From positions 6,882,001 to 6,946,000 of the forward strand of contig CM121341.1 in the NCBI GenBank assembly GCA_051530055.1: a DNA stretch of 64,000 bases, read 5' to 3'. This DNA is from Neoechinorhynchus agilis (Eukaryota > Acanthocephala). The notes under the pieces are model-generated. The model worked only from the letters and a program-made list of their open reading frames with translations. It ran no database searches and had not been told where the DNA came from. A program made the position numbers and the translations under genes. Within the stretch, counting starts at the first letter, position 1, and the number at the start of each line of letters is the position of its first letter. Positions 8,883 through 19,700 of the stretch are shown piece by piece.

Positions 8883-11095
8883 CTAAAGCGGCAAAGTTTG
8901 TACATTCCGTAGCTGTGCTGAAGTGGTCAAGTAGACTAAAAGCTCCTGATCTCTGTTTCAGGGTCAACAGGTTCGAATCAAGGGGCGAAATACCTCGTTG
9001 AAGGGAAGATTAAACTCACTGATGAGTCCCGCCTCCTCCTGAAGAGGTATCTGAGACTCCGGAGGGATTCTTACAAACTCATTTACCGTACGGTCTTGGG
9101 GCATTGAGCGCAGACCAGCATTGTCCAGACCGAATTCGCGGTGGATTGTGGATGTCCATTCAGCCGTGTATGGAAAAATATCCATAAAAAGACTACCGGT
9201 TGAGCCACTCATAAGACTGCTTAAATCGGATAGATAATCCAGGCTAAAGCGGCAAAGTTTGTACATTCCGTAGCTGTGCTGAGGTGGTCAAGTAGACTAA
9301 AAGCTCCTGATCCCTGTTTCAGGGTCAACAGGTTCGAATCAAGGGGCGAAATACCTCGTTGAAGGGAAGATTAAACTCACTGATGAGTCCCGCCTCCTCC
9401 TGAAGAGGTATCTGAGACTCCGGAGGGATTCTTACAAACTCATTTACCGTACGGTCTTGGGGCATTGAGCGCAGACCAGCATTGTCCAGACCGAATTCGC
9501 GGTGGATTGTGGATGTCCATTCAGCCGTGTATGGAAAAATATCCATAAAAAGACTACCGGTTGAGCCACTCATAAGACTGCTTAAATCGGATAGATAATC
9601 CAGGCTAAAGCGGCAAAGTTTGTACATTCCGTAGCTGTGCTGAGGTGGTCAAGTAGACTAAAAGCTCCTGATCCCTGTTTCAGGGTCAACAGGTTCGAAT
9701 CAAGGGGCGAAATACCTCGTTGAAGGGAAGATTAAACTCACTGATGAGTCCCGCCTCCTCCTGAAGAGGTATTTGAGACTCGGAGGATTCTTACAAACTC
9801 ATTTACCGTACGGTCTTGGGGCATTGAGCGCAGACCAGCATTGTCCAGACCGAATTCGCGGTGGATTGTGGATGTCCATTCAGCCGTGTATGGAAAAATA
9901 TCCATAAAAAGACTACCGGTTGAGCCACTCATAAGACTGCTTAAATCGGATAGATAATCCAGGCTAAAGCGGCAAAGTTTGTACATTCCGTAGCTGTGCT
10001 GAGGTGGTCAAGTAGACTAAAAGCTCCTGATCCCTGTTTCAGGGTCAACAGGTTCGAATCAAGGGGCGAAATACCTCGTTGAAGGGAAGATTAAACTCAC
10101 TGATGAGTCCCGCCTCCTCCTGAAGAGGTATCTGAGACTCCGGAGGGATTCTTACAAACTCATTTACCGTACGGTCTTGGGGCATTGAGCGCAGACCAGC
10201 ATTGTCCAGACCGAATTCGCGGTGGATTGTGGATGTCCATTCAGCCGTGTATGGAAAAATATCCATAAAAAGACTACCGGTTGAGCCACTCATAAGACTG
10301 CTTAAATCGGATAGATAATCCAGGCTAAAGCGGCAAAGTTTGTACATTCCGTAGCTGTGCTGAGGTGGTCAAGTAGACTAAAAGCTCCTGATCCCTGTTT
10401 CAGGGTCAACAGGTTCGAATCAAGGGGCGAAATACCTCGTTGAAGGGAAGATTAAACTCACTGATGAGTCCCGCCTCCTCCTGAAGAGGTATTTGAGACT
10501 CCGGAGGGATTCTTACAAACTCATTTACCGTACGGTCTTGGGGCATTGAGCGCAGACCAGCATTGTCCAGACCGAATTCGCGGTGGATTGTGGATGTCCA
10601 TTCAGCCGTGTATGGAAAAATGTCCATAAAAAGACTACCGGTTGAGCCACTCATAAGACTGCTTAAATCGGATAGATAATCCAGGCTAAAGCGGCAAAGT
10701 TTGTACATTCCGTAGCTGTGCTGAAGTGGTCAAGTAGACTAAAAGCTCCTGATCCCTGTTTCAGGGTCAACAGGTTCGAATCAAGGGGCGAAATACCTCG
10801 TTGAAGGGAAGATTAAACTCACTGATGAGTCCCGCCTCCTCCTGAAGAGGTATCTGAGACTCCGGAGGGATTCTTACAAACTCATTTACCGTACGGTCTT
10901 GGGGCATTGAGCGCAGACCAGCATTGTCCAGACCGAATTCGCGGTGGATTGTGGATGTCCATTCAGCCGTGTATGGAAAAATATCCATAAAAAGACTACC
11001 GGTTGAGCCACTCATAAGACTGCTTAAATCGGATAGATAATCCAGGCTAAAGCGGCAAAGTTTGTACATTCCGTAGCTGTGCTGAAGTGGTCAAA
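8883..11095 (+). repeat. Tandem array, 361-bp unit, six full copies plus partial, SINE-like tRNA head
   Basis: Units begin near 8883, 9243, 9604, 9963, 10324 and 10685, with a truncated one at 11046. Copies are nearly identical; the third lost two bases. Each unit carries a pol III-like promoter: an A-box-like TGGTCAAGTAGACTA and, about 48 nt later, a B-box-like GGTTCGAATC, embedded in a class-II (Ser/Leu)-tRNA-like stretch. Then comes a hairpin region (ATACCTC pairing with GAGGTAT, ACTCA with TGAGT). The acceptor ends do not pair, so this is a tRNA-derived SINE head and not a tRNA. The minus strand holds a 100-codon ORF conserved across units. Related single copies lie at 35041 (plus) and 12117 (minus). 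The array sits just upstream of ATP5F1C. Confidence 0.9.
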
Positions 11096-12116
11096 TGGAC
11101 CTTATTTCAGGGTCATCGGGATGCGTTTTAGTGTTTCTTTTATTGCATCAGACTCCTGTTAACTCACGGATTAATTTGAATCCGCTCAATCATTGACTGT
11201 CTTCTTGTAGCTTTATTTCATAATTTGAATTATAGTGATGATAATCCCTGATGGATGAAATGCATTTTATTAGATTGAAATATTTCGAAAAGTCTCACTT
11301 CATCTTCTCACTCACGCATTTTTCTCTCTCGGGAGGTTGCGGTTCCCCCGACAACCAGTTTATCCTGTTTGATGCAATCCACTCATCGTTTCCTCGGCCT
11401 TCCTCGTCACCGATTTCCCGTTATTTCCATTTTCTTCGTGCTGCGCAGTATGTGATCTGCTTCGAACTTCGAAACTTTATTAATGATTTGACACAAACTC
11501 CGGGCGATTACCATTAGGGTCAAAATTTTGCAGGAATTTTACAGCCGGATGCCCTTCTTGACGTCAACCCTCCACTTTTTTCAGTCGGGCTTGGGACCGT
11601 CTTGGCGGAGTTTAAAAGCCTCACTCCATCAGTCATTGTTAATTTATATAAATCGACACAGGGGATTATCATCACCACAATTCAAAGTGTACCACCACGA
11701 TGGATTTTCTCTGAATCATTATTTCATAATATTCGCGACCGAATAAATTATTTCGTGTTTTTATATTCATTTCTATCTTCAGTCAACTTAAGGTGCACAA
11801 AAGCACTGATTAAGAAAAACCCGAAGCAAAGTGGCCGTGTTGACTCTTGGACAAATGGATTCTAAAGCTTTCATGAGATTCTTATAAAAATCGTCGACGA
11901 TTCGTTTTATGTGATTTCAAAATTGGACCTCTTTAAATCCGATCGATATGAAGCACGCGAGATTCTTATAAAAATCATCGCGAAAATTAAGAGACGGAGT
12001 TCTCTCATGTCTTCTGACAATTTGGTTATATTAATTAAACGGTTTTTGCAGAACATCCCTTATTCGGCTGATTTGTTGGGTAGAAGTGATTAAATCATTT
12101 AAACCCGTTCGGATCC
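11096..12116. other. Non-genic region with a dispersed-repeat fragment
   Basis: At 11517-11610 a run with GGGTCAAAATTTTGC, TTTTACAGCCGGATGCCC and GGGCTTGGGACCGTC resembles a dispersed-element tail; a shortened copy sharing the GGGTCAAAATTT and TTTTACAGCCGGA blocks occurs at 58144-58180. No gene recognised; short open frames here have no coding signature. Confidence 0.4.
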
Positions 12117-12210
12117 TCAGATACCTCCCGAGGAGACGGGACTCTTCAATGAGTTTCCTCCTGCGTCATCGGCGCTTATGGTATTGAACCCCGTTGACCC
12201 TGAGATCCAA
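12117..12210 (-). mobile_element. SINE-like relic (tRNA-head family), minus strand
   Basis: The reverse complement carries the family's GGGTCAACGGGGTTC B-box region, GGAGGAAACTCATTG hairpin arm, GAGTCCCGTCTCC and terminal GGAGGTATCTGA. Single diverged copy. Confidence 0.6.
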
Positions 12211-12535
12211 GATATCGGTTGATTGTTTGCCTAAAGAAAAAAGCCGAGTAAGAGATGTTCTAAACACTTAAGAGACGGAATGAATGCCGTAATCCACTCG
12301 GAATTCCGTCAAATCTCCCCTCAAATTGGTTAATTTTATTGTCTACTTGGGCACTACCTCTGTCGTTACAGAAGAGATAACGAATTTAATTTTAAGGGAA
12401 AGTTCTTCGCATATTGTGTGACTCAGTCTACCCCCGTTTCTCCAGCTCTCTTTACCTTGCCTAAATAGAGTGTTATTACTAACGAAACGAGTGTTTAACA
12501 AACGCGTAGCAGCAGCTCCGGTTTTGCAACATTCA
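12211..12535. other. 5' flank of the FGD-like gene
   Basis: AT-rich, no second gene. An in-frame open stretch reaches back to 12470 without an ATG, so the first ATG at 12536 is taken as the start. Confidence 0.4.
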
Positions 12536-14551
12536 ATGCTTAAAAAGAGATGGTCCCAAAGTGCTGATCGTGGAACGAGAAAGCACTCATTCCCAATTCA
12601 AACTCAAAAATTACGTCAAAGATTCAGAGAAATCTTTTTAAGGAGTAAAAAACATCCCATTGTTGAAGAGGATCGGTTACCGAATGCCGTAATGCGGCGG
12701 TCATGTTCACGCCAAAAGCCACCTCAATACCGCATACTCTACTCATCAGCAGTTGATGAATTTCCCAATGAGATTGTAAAAATCGGTCGAGCAAATTCTA
12801 TGAAATGTGAGCAGATATTCACGCAAGCCGTCAGAAATGAGTCCATTTCATCACTCGATCTAACAGCAAAGGAATCTTCTGTAATTCCGTTTTCTAGGGT
12901 TAAGAGTTGTGCTCTGGAGATTGATGCTGAGCCACAGATTAAATTATCGTGTAAAGATGATCGTATGTTTATACTCCGTGAAGTTCTGGATAAAGAAAGA
13001 TTGTACGTAACATTTCTCAAGAGTGTTTTGGAAGTTTTGCCTCCCAATAGTGAACAATACCTTCCGAGCATTCCGCCGATACAACTAAAAGTTGTTACAA
13101 AGTCCGTTGAAAGGATTCTCCGATTGCATCGAGACATCATTTTGCCGCGAGTGGAACAGGTTATCCATCAATGGCCAAATGGACCATGTCCATGGGCACC
13201 ACTCGATAGGATTAGAAACTGTTTGGACGATTATGCGTGTTATTATGGGAACTTTCAACATATTCGGCGTTAAAGATGGATCACGCTAATAAAAGGGTTT
13301 TTTCTTAAGACGTGATTCATCGCATATATAGAGAAATCGGATTCGCCGAGTTCGCTTGGTCATAATATTCTGTTACCGGTACAACAGTTACCTCGATATC
13401 GCCTTCATATGAATCGATACATGAAGAACTTAAAGGTTGCTCAGATCGCCGAGAAGGTTCCTATGCATGAAATTGATCGAATCAAAGGTATATACGACCG
13501 ATTGGATGTATTGGGCAGGTTGTCGAGGTCCGGGTTGTCTTTCAATCGATTTTTTGCGCTACTGTGAACGGCTTTTTTCGCTATCAAAAATTTCCCAAGT
13601 ATTTCTCATCCTCAGTAGACTAGTCTACCTGCCTCTAAATATCAGAGAACTGAATGAAATCGTCGGTCCCACTCTCGGAGAGATCATTAATCTCCAAGAG
13701 CGTCTTAGCAGCCAGTTACTAGTGATTCAAACAGATAGAAAACTGCTGAAACATGGATTTGTGTTAAAACTAAACGCTCGGAACACGGAATGTGTGGTAC
13801 GCTATATCATTCTTTGCAACGACTGTTTCGTTGTTTGTAGTACAACGATGTCTCCAGCATTACCGGAAAGGGTATCTGATGAACACAAATCGATTCTGGG
13901 GACTGCAGACATGACAGCACCGCTTTACGTCCGTCGATACTTCGATCTTAACGCCAGCAATTTAATATACATTAGTGAATGCCGAGAGAACGACGGTAGT
14001 GTAAGTCCTGGTATTGATTTGGGTACAAAACAAGAGTTCGATTTTTCTCATTTTCTCAAGAAGAGAAATCAGCTCGTAGATCATTTCGAATTTGGTTCAA
14101 ATCGAGAGTGATAGATCTACAGGCCACAAGTGCACAGGAGGCGGCTGATTGGATAAAGAAATTTAGTGAGCAAACCAATGCCGAAGTTATTGTTTTAAAA
14201 GGACAGCAAGCACCACTTTCGTGTGATATTTTGGGACTCCGAGCTCCAGTATGGCATCGGGATCATACGGCTTTGGCTTGTACATTGTGCTCTCGGCGAT
14301 TTAATGTGTTATTCCGAAGACATCATTGCCGGGTCTGTGGTGCTGTAGTTTGTACATTGTGTTCACGGAACAGGACGAAACTCATGTATTTAAGAGAAGA
14401 AAATCCAACGGGACTGCCAGAATATACGGACGACCCCCACAGAGTATGCAATGCATGTTATTTCTATTTATTTCATGGATTTACTTGGATCAGGACTAGT
14501 ACTTTTATAGAGAAAATGAACGAGCGACCTGTTACTTACGCATCATTTTAA
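12536..14551 (+). CDS. FGD-type RhoGEF (DH-PH-FYVE), one frame break
   Basis: Predicted guanine-nucleotide exchange factor for a Rho-family GTPase, acting at PI3P- or actin-rich membranes. Exons 12536-13268, 13332-13527 and 13616-14551 (introns 63 and 88 nt). After a ~140-residue basic N-terminus, the DH domain starts at ILREVLDKERLYVTFLKSV, includes LHRDIILPR, YACYYGNFQHI and LPVQQLPRYRLHM, and ends at NIRELNEIVGPTLGEI. The PH domain begins LQ-free as QTDRKLLKHGFVLKLN and closes with LQATSAQEAADWIKKF. The FYVE finger has W-H-R-D, the RRHHCRVCG core and R-V-C-N-A-C. A one-base loss near 14089 (TTT instead of TTTT) breaks the frame inside the PH domain; restoring it reads F-W-F-K-S-R-V-I-D-L-Q-A, as expected. 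There is no second PH domain after the FYVE, unlike vertebrate FGDs. Confidence 0.88.
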
Positions 14552-15480
14552 AAAATATGGAAATAATCTTGAGATAATAAATGGGAGATTAAATCGGGTT
14601 TGTATGGACAATCTAATCGAAATCGAGTAAGATGCGAACGATGACTCGCAAAAATAAATGAGATTTTATAGTTCCGTTTGTGTGCAAAATGAAATATGGA
14701 AATATTTTTCAACCAAACCTATTAAAGAGCCAAAGGGTATCCGAAAGTGGCGTTTGAACAACAAAAAATTGAGGGATTTTTTATTAATGGATGGCATTAT
14801 TTGAAAATTCCATAATCCATCTCTCTTATTTGAATTGTTTAAAGATGTTTACATTGAAACTGGGACATCAATAAGGGGATTCGATCATCTCCCGTAGGAT
14901 TTAGCCAAGTATTGATAAATCCAGGTATTTTTTTCTCAAAATCAGCAATCATTGAACTCCAAAAAAAATCTGATTTCAGAGCAATAAAAAATCGATAATT
15001 GATAGTTATCGCAAATTGGTAAGAATGTTTTAGAGTTTTACGGCGACCTTTAAAGAGCCAAAGGGTATCCGAAAGTGGCGTTTGAACAACAAAAATTGGG
15101 GTTTTTTTTTGGTGGTTTTGTTTTTTTTTTTTGTTGTTTGTTTTTGTGGGTTGTGTTTGGTTTGGTTTTGGTTTTTTTTGTTTGTTTGGTTCGATAATTG
15201 ATAGTTATCGCAAATTGGTAAGAATGTTTTAGAGTTTTACGGCGACCTTTAAAGAGCCAAAGGGTATCCGAAAGTGGCGTTTGAACAACAAAATACGGAA
15301 ATTTGAGAGATTTTAAGGAGTTTTTCAATAGAACTGACGGAATTTGCGAGAACGGCATAAAAATTTTGACTTCAGAGCAATAAAAAATCGATAATCGATA
15401 GTTATCTCAACTGAAAGAGAAAGAATTGTTTCTTGCTGCTTGGGTGAAATGCTAAATAATCTTGGTGTTTTTTTTGAAAT
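14552..15480 (+). repeat. Direct repeats flanking a pure G/T tract
   Basis: A ~43-bp core (TAAAGAGCCAAAGGGTATCC onward) occurs at 14723, 15050 and 15248; the last two copies extend upstream over another ~60 bp (GATAATTGATAGTTATCGC onward). Between them, 15096-15191 contains only G and T on the plus strand. No gene recognised. Confidence 0.7.
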
Positions 15481-15789
15481 ATGGCAAAACGAAAGGGCAG
15501 GAGATTATCTTCTTCTCGTAATATCATAAGCGAAGAACTTTGTAAAGATCTGGACGGGTACGACGATTGCAATAAGTTCATTTTAGAGGACAAAAAGAAG
15601 AAAGGATCCAAAAAAGTTGAGAAAAATTCAACGAAAACGAAGATTTTGTCAAACAAGGCAAAGAAGCGTCTACAGAAGATTGTCGATAAGAAAAAAAAGA
15701 AGATTGATCGACAAAGTGTTCTTGAAAAACTCCAAAAGTTTAGGCTTACGCCCGAGCAGCGGGAACGTCTTTACGGTTCAAATGAATAA
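15481..15789 (+). CDS. DHX37/Dhr1-like N-terminal region only (partial or first exon)
   Basis: A 102-residue basic ORF with ATG start. The order of blocks matches the N-terminus of the DEAH-box helicase DHX37/Dhr1, which acts in small-subunit ribosome biogenesis: a run like C-N-K-F-I-L-E-D-K-K-K-K, then LSNKAKKRLQKIVDKKKKK, then R-Q-S-V-L-E-K-L and a short tail. No helicase motifs follow: the frame stops at 15787-15789 and retroelement relic sequence begins within about 80 bp. Either this is a truncated gene copy interrupted by an insertion, or a first exon whose continuation I cannot see. Low-complexity lysine-rich matches can mislead, so the family call is moderate. Confidence 0.55.
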   Translation: MAKRKGRRLSSSRNIISEELCKDLDGYDDCNKFILEDKKKKGSKKVEKNSTKTKILSNKAKKRLQKIVDKKKKKIDRQSVLEKLQKFRLTPEQRERLYGSNE

Positions 15790-15871
15790 ACGAAATTTCC
15801 CAATAAATCCAGTAAGAACGCCATTGTGTTTCTCGGGGTTTTACAATAATAAAGCACAAAACGTGCAATCA

Positions 15872-16440
15872 TCACCGTCCGCAAAATCTTAGCTTCTCTC
15901 CTTCGTCGACCGTCGCCATCAGGCTGGCAGCATTGCTTCGTTGTACTGCCAGCGCGATATTTTGTCGAAGGAATACACCTGCTCGTGCGTCGTCGGTCGT
16001 TTCTCTCAATTTCTTCGAGAGATCCTGAGTGAGTGCCGAGCTGCCAAGCGCTCAATACTTCTCTACTCCGAAGGGGACAAAATAGTGGGTCCTTGCTAAT
16101 TCTCTATATTTTCGTACCTTCCTCCCTTCTGCTGCACCTCCAGCGATTTCGAGAGAGTAGGGAATGTTGCTTACTGCGAGGGTGTCCCAGAGAAGGCATT
16201 TGCCCTCCCGCCACGTAAAGACCGAAATTCCGTCAGGTCGAACGGCTGTCTAGTCGACAAAGATGGGCGGGTTCCGAGATGTTCAGAAAGTTCGCCGTTC
16301 TCAACGCCCGAGAAATTACGCTTTTGATATCAGAATGGCGTGAGAACCTTCCTCCTGACTTTCGGCAAACGAGACCGTGTCGCCCGAAACCCACATCGAC
16401 AGCGATGGGGCGTGCATATCGGCAGACCAAGTCTTAAGGA
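15872..16440 (-). pseudogene. RT-associated mobile-element ORF, 3' end (non-LTR type), decayed
   Basis: Minus-strand translation across several frame changes gives blocks of a protein end often found downstream of reverse transcriptases in animal genomes: VGLPICTPHRCRCG, a C-R-K-S-G-G-R-x-x-R-H segment, RPDGISVFTWREGKCLLWD, A-A-E-G-R-K-V-R-K-Y, and finally FLRQNIALAVQRSNAASLM near a stop at 15872. Stops and frameshifts make it non-functional. A second copy of the last ~90 residues is on the plus strand at 27840-28106. The GC content is visibly higher than that of the surroundings. Confidence 0.7.
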
Positions 16441-16767
16441 TACTGCGATCATCGTTACCTCATCAGTAAGAAGAGTTCCCACAGATGCCAGAGGAACAGC
16501 CTCCAACCACGCCCCGATTAGCGTTTTTTTAATTTTAAAAACTTTTTAAACAGCTCAAGATCAAAATTTGCGTCTCTAGTGACTTTTTAAACAAAGAAAA
16601 TCCAAGACTTTGGACTAAATTGATTTTTAGCGCTCAAAGGCGCCTTTGGTTTTTTCTAAAATGTTCGTCTAATCGATCACATTGCTTCGGTCGATATAAC
16701 GACATTTATTATTATCGTTTGAACAACTTTTAACGTCATCACGAGGCCATTGTACTGACAAGAACTT
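16441..16767. other. Spacer downstream of exportin-7
   Basis: The first ~70 nt still resemble the GC-richer relic. The remainder is AT-rich 3' flank of XPO7. No gene seen. Confidence 0.4.
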
Positions 16768-19700
16768 CTAGATAACTCCATTAATTGGACTAAGCTCAAT
16801 ATTACCGCCTTCGTGTTCCTTCACAGAACTCAAATGAATTAAATTTCCAACGTCTCGTATTAATTCAGCGAGCGCTGCGTAGAACTCTCCATCACGGCCT
16901 TTGTAATTGAGATTCTTCACAGCATCATAAAACGTAGCAAAGGTTTTTTTCAATTGACTCACATCTCCGTCGAATTTTAAATCCTCAACGAACTTTGTAC
17001 ATTCACACTGAAACACGTCTGGATCAAGCAGGATCAATAAAAGAAATGCATCGTGAATGCATGCCATCATGAATGAGTGCTCAAAAATTATAATGTTTAG
17101 CATTGTTTGAAGCAGATCATTGAAGACTTTTCGATTCTCAGCTAAATTGGTCATTAGATTCTCGAAATTCGTCCGATCTATGCGTTTGTCACTGTAAAGT
17201 TCAAAAGCGGCGTTTAGAATCGCTGAAATCACATTGGAGCTCATTGTAACAATGTTGGAGTTGAGCGATGTGATTCCGAGTTTTAATGTAGTAAGAAGAT
17301 AAACGAATGGTTCAAGAGAAAGGCCAGTGAGAATTTCAATGTTAAAAGCGCTTATGGACTTCATGAGATCGAAATAAGCGTCATTGAGTTTTGAGTAGTC
17401 CATGATTATCAGAGGATCTATCGATAGAATCAGTAGGAAGACGGAATCGAACATGAGATCGGCGAGCGGATCGCCGTACGCTCTTAGAACACCCATATCA
17501 ATCATATCAGATTTAAGCATATTAGAAATGATTCGAAGACATCTAATGACTCCTTTTAGTTTAATAGAATAAAGATCATCTCCACTGATTGCGTGATCGG
17601 TTTGCCTCTTATAATTGGCAAACATTGTCCGAACATTTTTACCATACAAACAAACAGCCCGCGATGTCGATCGGAAAATAGTGATCTTCAAAGCCGAATC
17701 TTTACCGGCAACAACTCGTGTTCCTTTCGAAGCGGTAAGTTCTTCAAAGATTTTCAGAATAGGAGCACTCACATTTCGTTTAGAATAATTATGATCAAGA
17801 ATGTCTATTAGAAGAGCTATTCGGTTTTCGTTTATTAAATACCGGCAAATGATAGAAAAGGGAAGTCTTGTGGTCATAACAGAGATAAGACCGTATAAAT
17901 CACGAGACACTCCAATGGCGGTTGAGCAAACCTCGTTATCGGTTTTTCCTTTGTCTAACCAACTTCGAAGACGGTCGAAGCTTTTATCCAAAATAAGATG
18001 AAGATTTCTATTGAACTCTAGCTCGTTATCGGTCGTTTCCAATCTTTTACACATCGCATGCCCAATCGCTTGATAGAACTTTGATCGACTGTGCATTATA
18101 TTGTTTGTTTGTTGATGCTGAAGTACAGGGAATGTATCAGGTCCGAAAAGGTCGTCATATCGTTCCTCCAATGCCGTGATGCAGGCATGTGAAGTCACTT
18201 GTCCTAAAACACCTTCCAGCAAAAGATCGAGAGTAGCGTCGGTAACTGCGAATGATTGGTGGCACCAAGAAATGTTATACATGATTGTGTGAAATATCAC
18301 CATCACCAATTCAGTTTCATCTTTTATTTGAACTTCTTTAGACAATTCTCGGTATATTCTGGACATCTGGGGGTATCGAAAGTTAATAAACTCTTCTTCA
18401 ATTGTTTTAAAGCACAGTAGCAACGGAACAGACAAACGTTCACCTATACTAAGCACTTGTTGGAAATCGAATGAAGACGATCGATTGGCAGTATCTAAAA
18501 CGAACTGGATCAGATTTGGCATTCTTAGGCATCTTGTGATTGATTTTGCGTATGTTAAACCGCGTTCCTTGTAGAAGGCTGTCGATATTGGTGCGGAGAA
18601 TTTGAGCAATACATTAATCGTATGAAGGACGAATGCCATTTGAGAGTGTTTAGTAAACGCGTCGATATTAGATGATCCTGCTTCACCCATAATTGATTGA
18701 TAAAGCCGATCGAATATTCCAAAAACATGGTTATGGAATTCGACCATGCATACGTCGTCAACCACTTGGCCGAGACACTGAAGCATCTGATCCAGACTCT
18801 GGGTATCTTCAAGTGGGTTCTCTATTCCGGCGGTCAAACAAACAGACGTTATATAAAAATGTCGATATGTGAGATACCGGGGGCTATATGATTCGAAGAA
18901 TTATTGTTTAGAAGTCTTCATCGCTCGGTAAATGATTATTTGGACTAAAAAGACGTTCTACGAACCTCGTGTCGGCTTCCATGATCAGTTTGTTGATGAA
19001 TCCGACACGAGGTTCGCAGAACGTCTAATTCCAAACGGGAGAAGAATATCAAAAGATAGGAGCCATACGAGACAACTAAGATCTTTTGGGATGACTGATT
19101 TAGTGGAGCCTTCTCTTTTGAAATATTTGAATAACCAAAACCAACGATTTTCTCTCGATGATTTTGTAGGTAATATCAAAAAGAGCAGGTCAACACGAAG
19201 AATTCTCGCTCCGTAAAACACATTTATTTCTAGCGTTTGCTAAACTTTAAATTCTTTGCGAACAAATGAAACAACTCGGGGGAAAATGTTGGAATTATCC
19301 GAGAGAGGTAAAATGTCGAGGAAACATAGATTAGTGAATCCCCAAGGTGGCAAAACGAAGAAAAAGAAAGTATCTTTTCCTTATGATGATACTAATCCAA
19401 GACAATCAAACAATGTGATTATGACGAACGTTCGACTTATTTTCTTCTCTAAGGCTAAATCATTGACTAAAAGTGGAACCCCCAAAAACTAGCATTGCCC
19501 AAATGTGACCGTCGAATTAATCCATCTCTAGCAGCAAGACCGATGTAGTTGAGACGTGAATCGACAAATGTTTGCACCACGCAAATCACAAATCGTGGAA
19601 TATCACTCAGCCCATCTTTTGCTTGTGAGTTCACATAAATCCTAGACAACGGCTTCCAAATGCTCAAAGCAAGTAGAAGATTATTGCTTGACGATTGCAT

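Noticed and set aside
9270-9345. A functional tRNA-Ser/Leu gene in each 361-bp unit
   Set aside because: A- and B-box-like words are present, but the acceptor stem ends do not pair and no credible anticodon arm could be placed. A tRNA-derived SINE head fits better.
8964-11069. Six near-identical 100-residue minus-strand ORFs as a gene family
   Set aside because: They repeat with the 361-bp unit, have no separate promoter or divergence pattern inside the array, and overlap the tRNA-headed SINE-like body. Kept only as a finding about the diverged copy.
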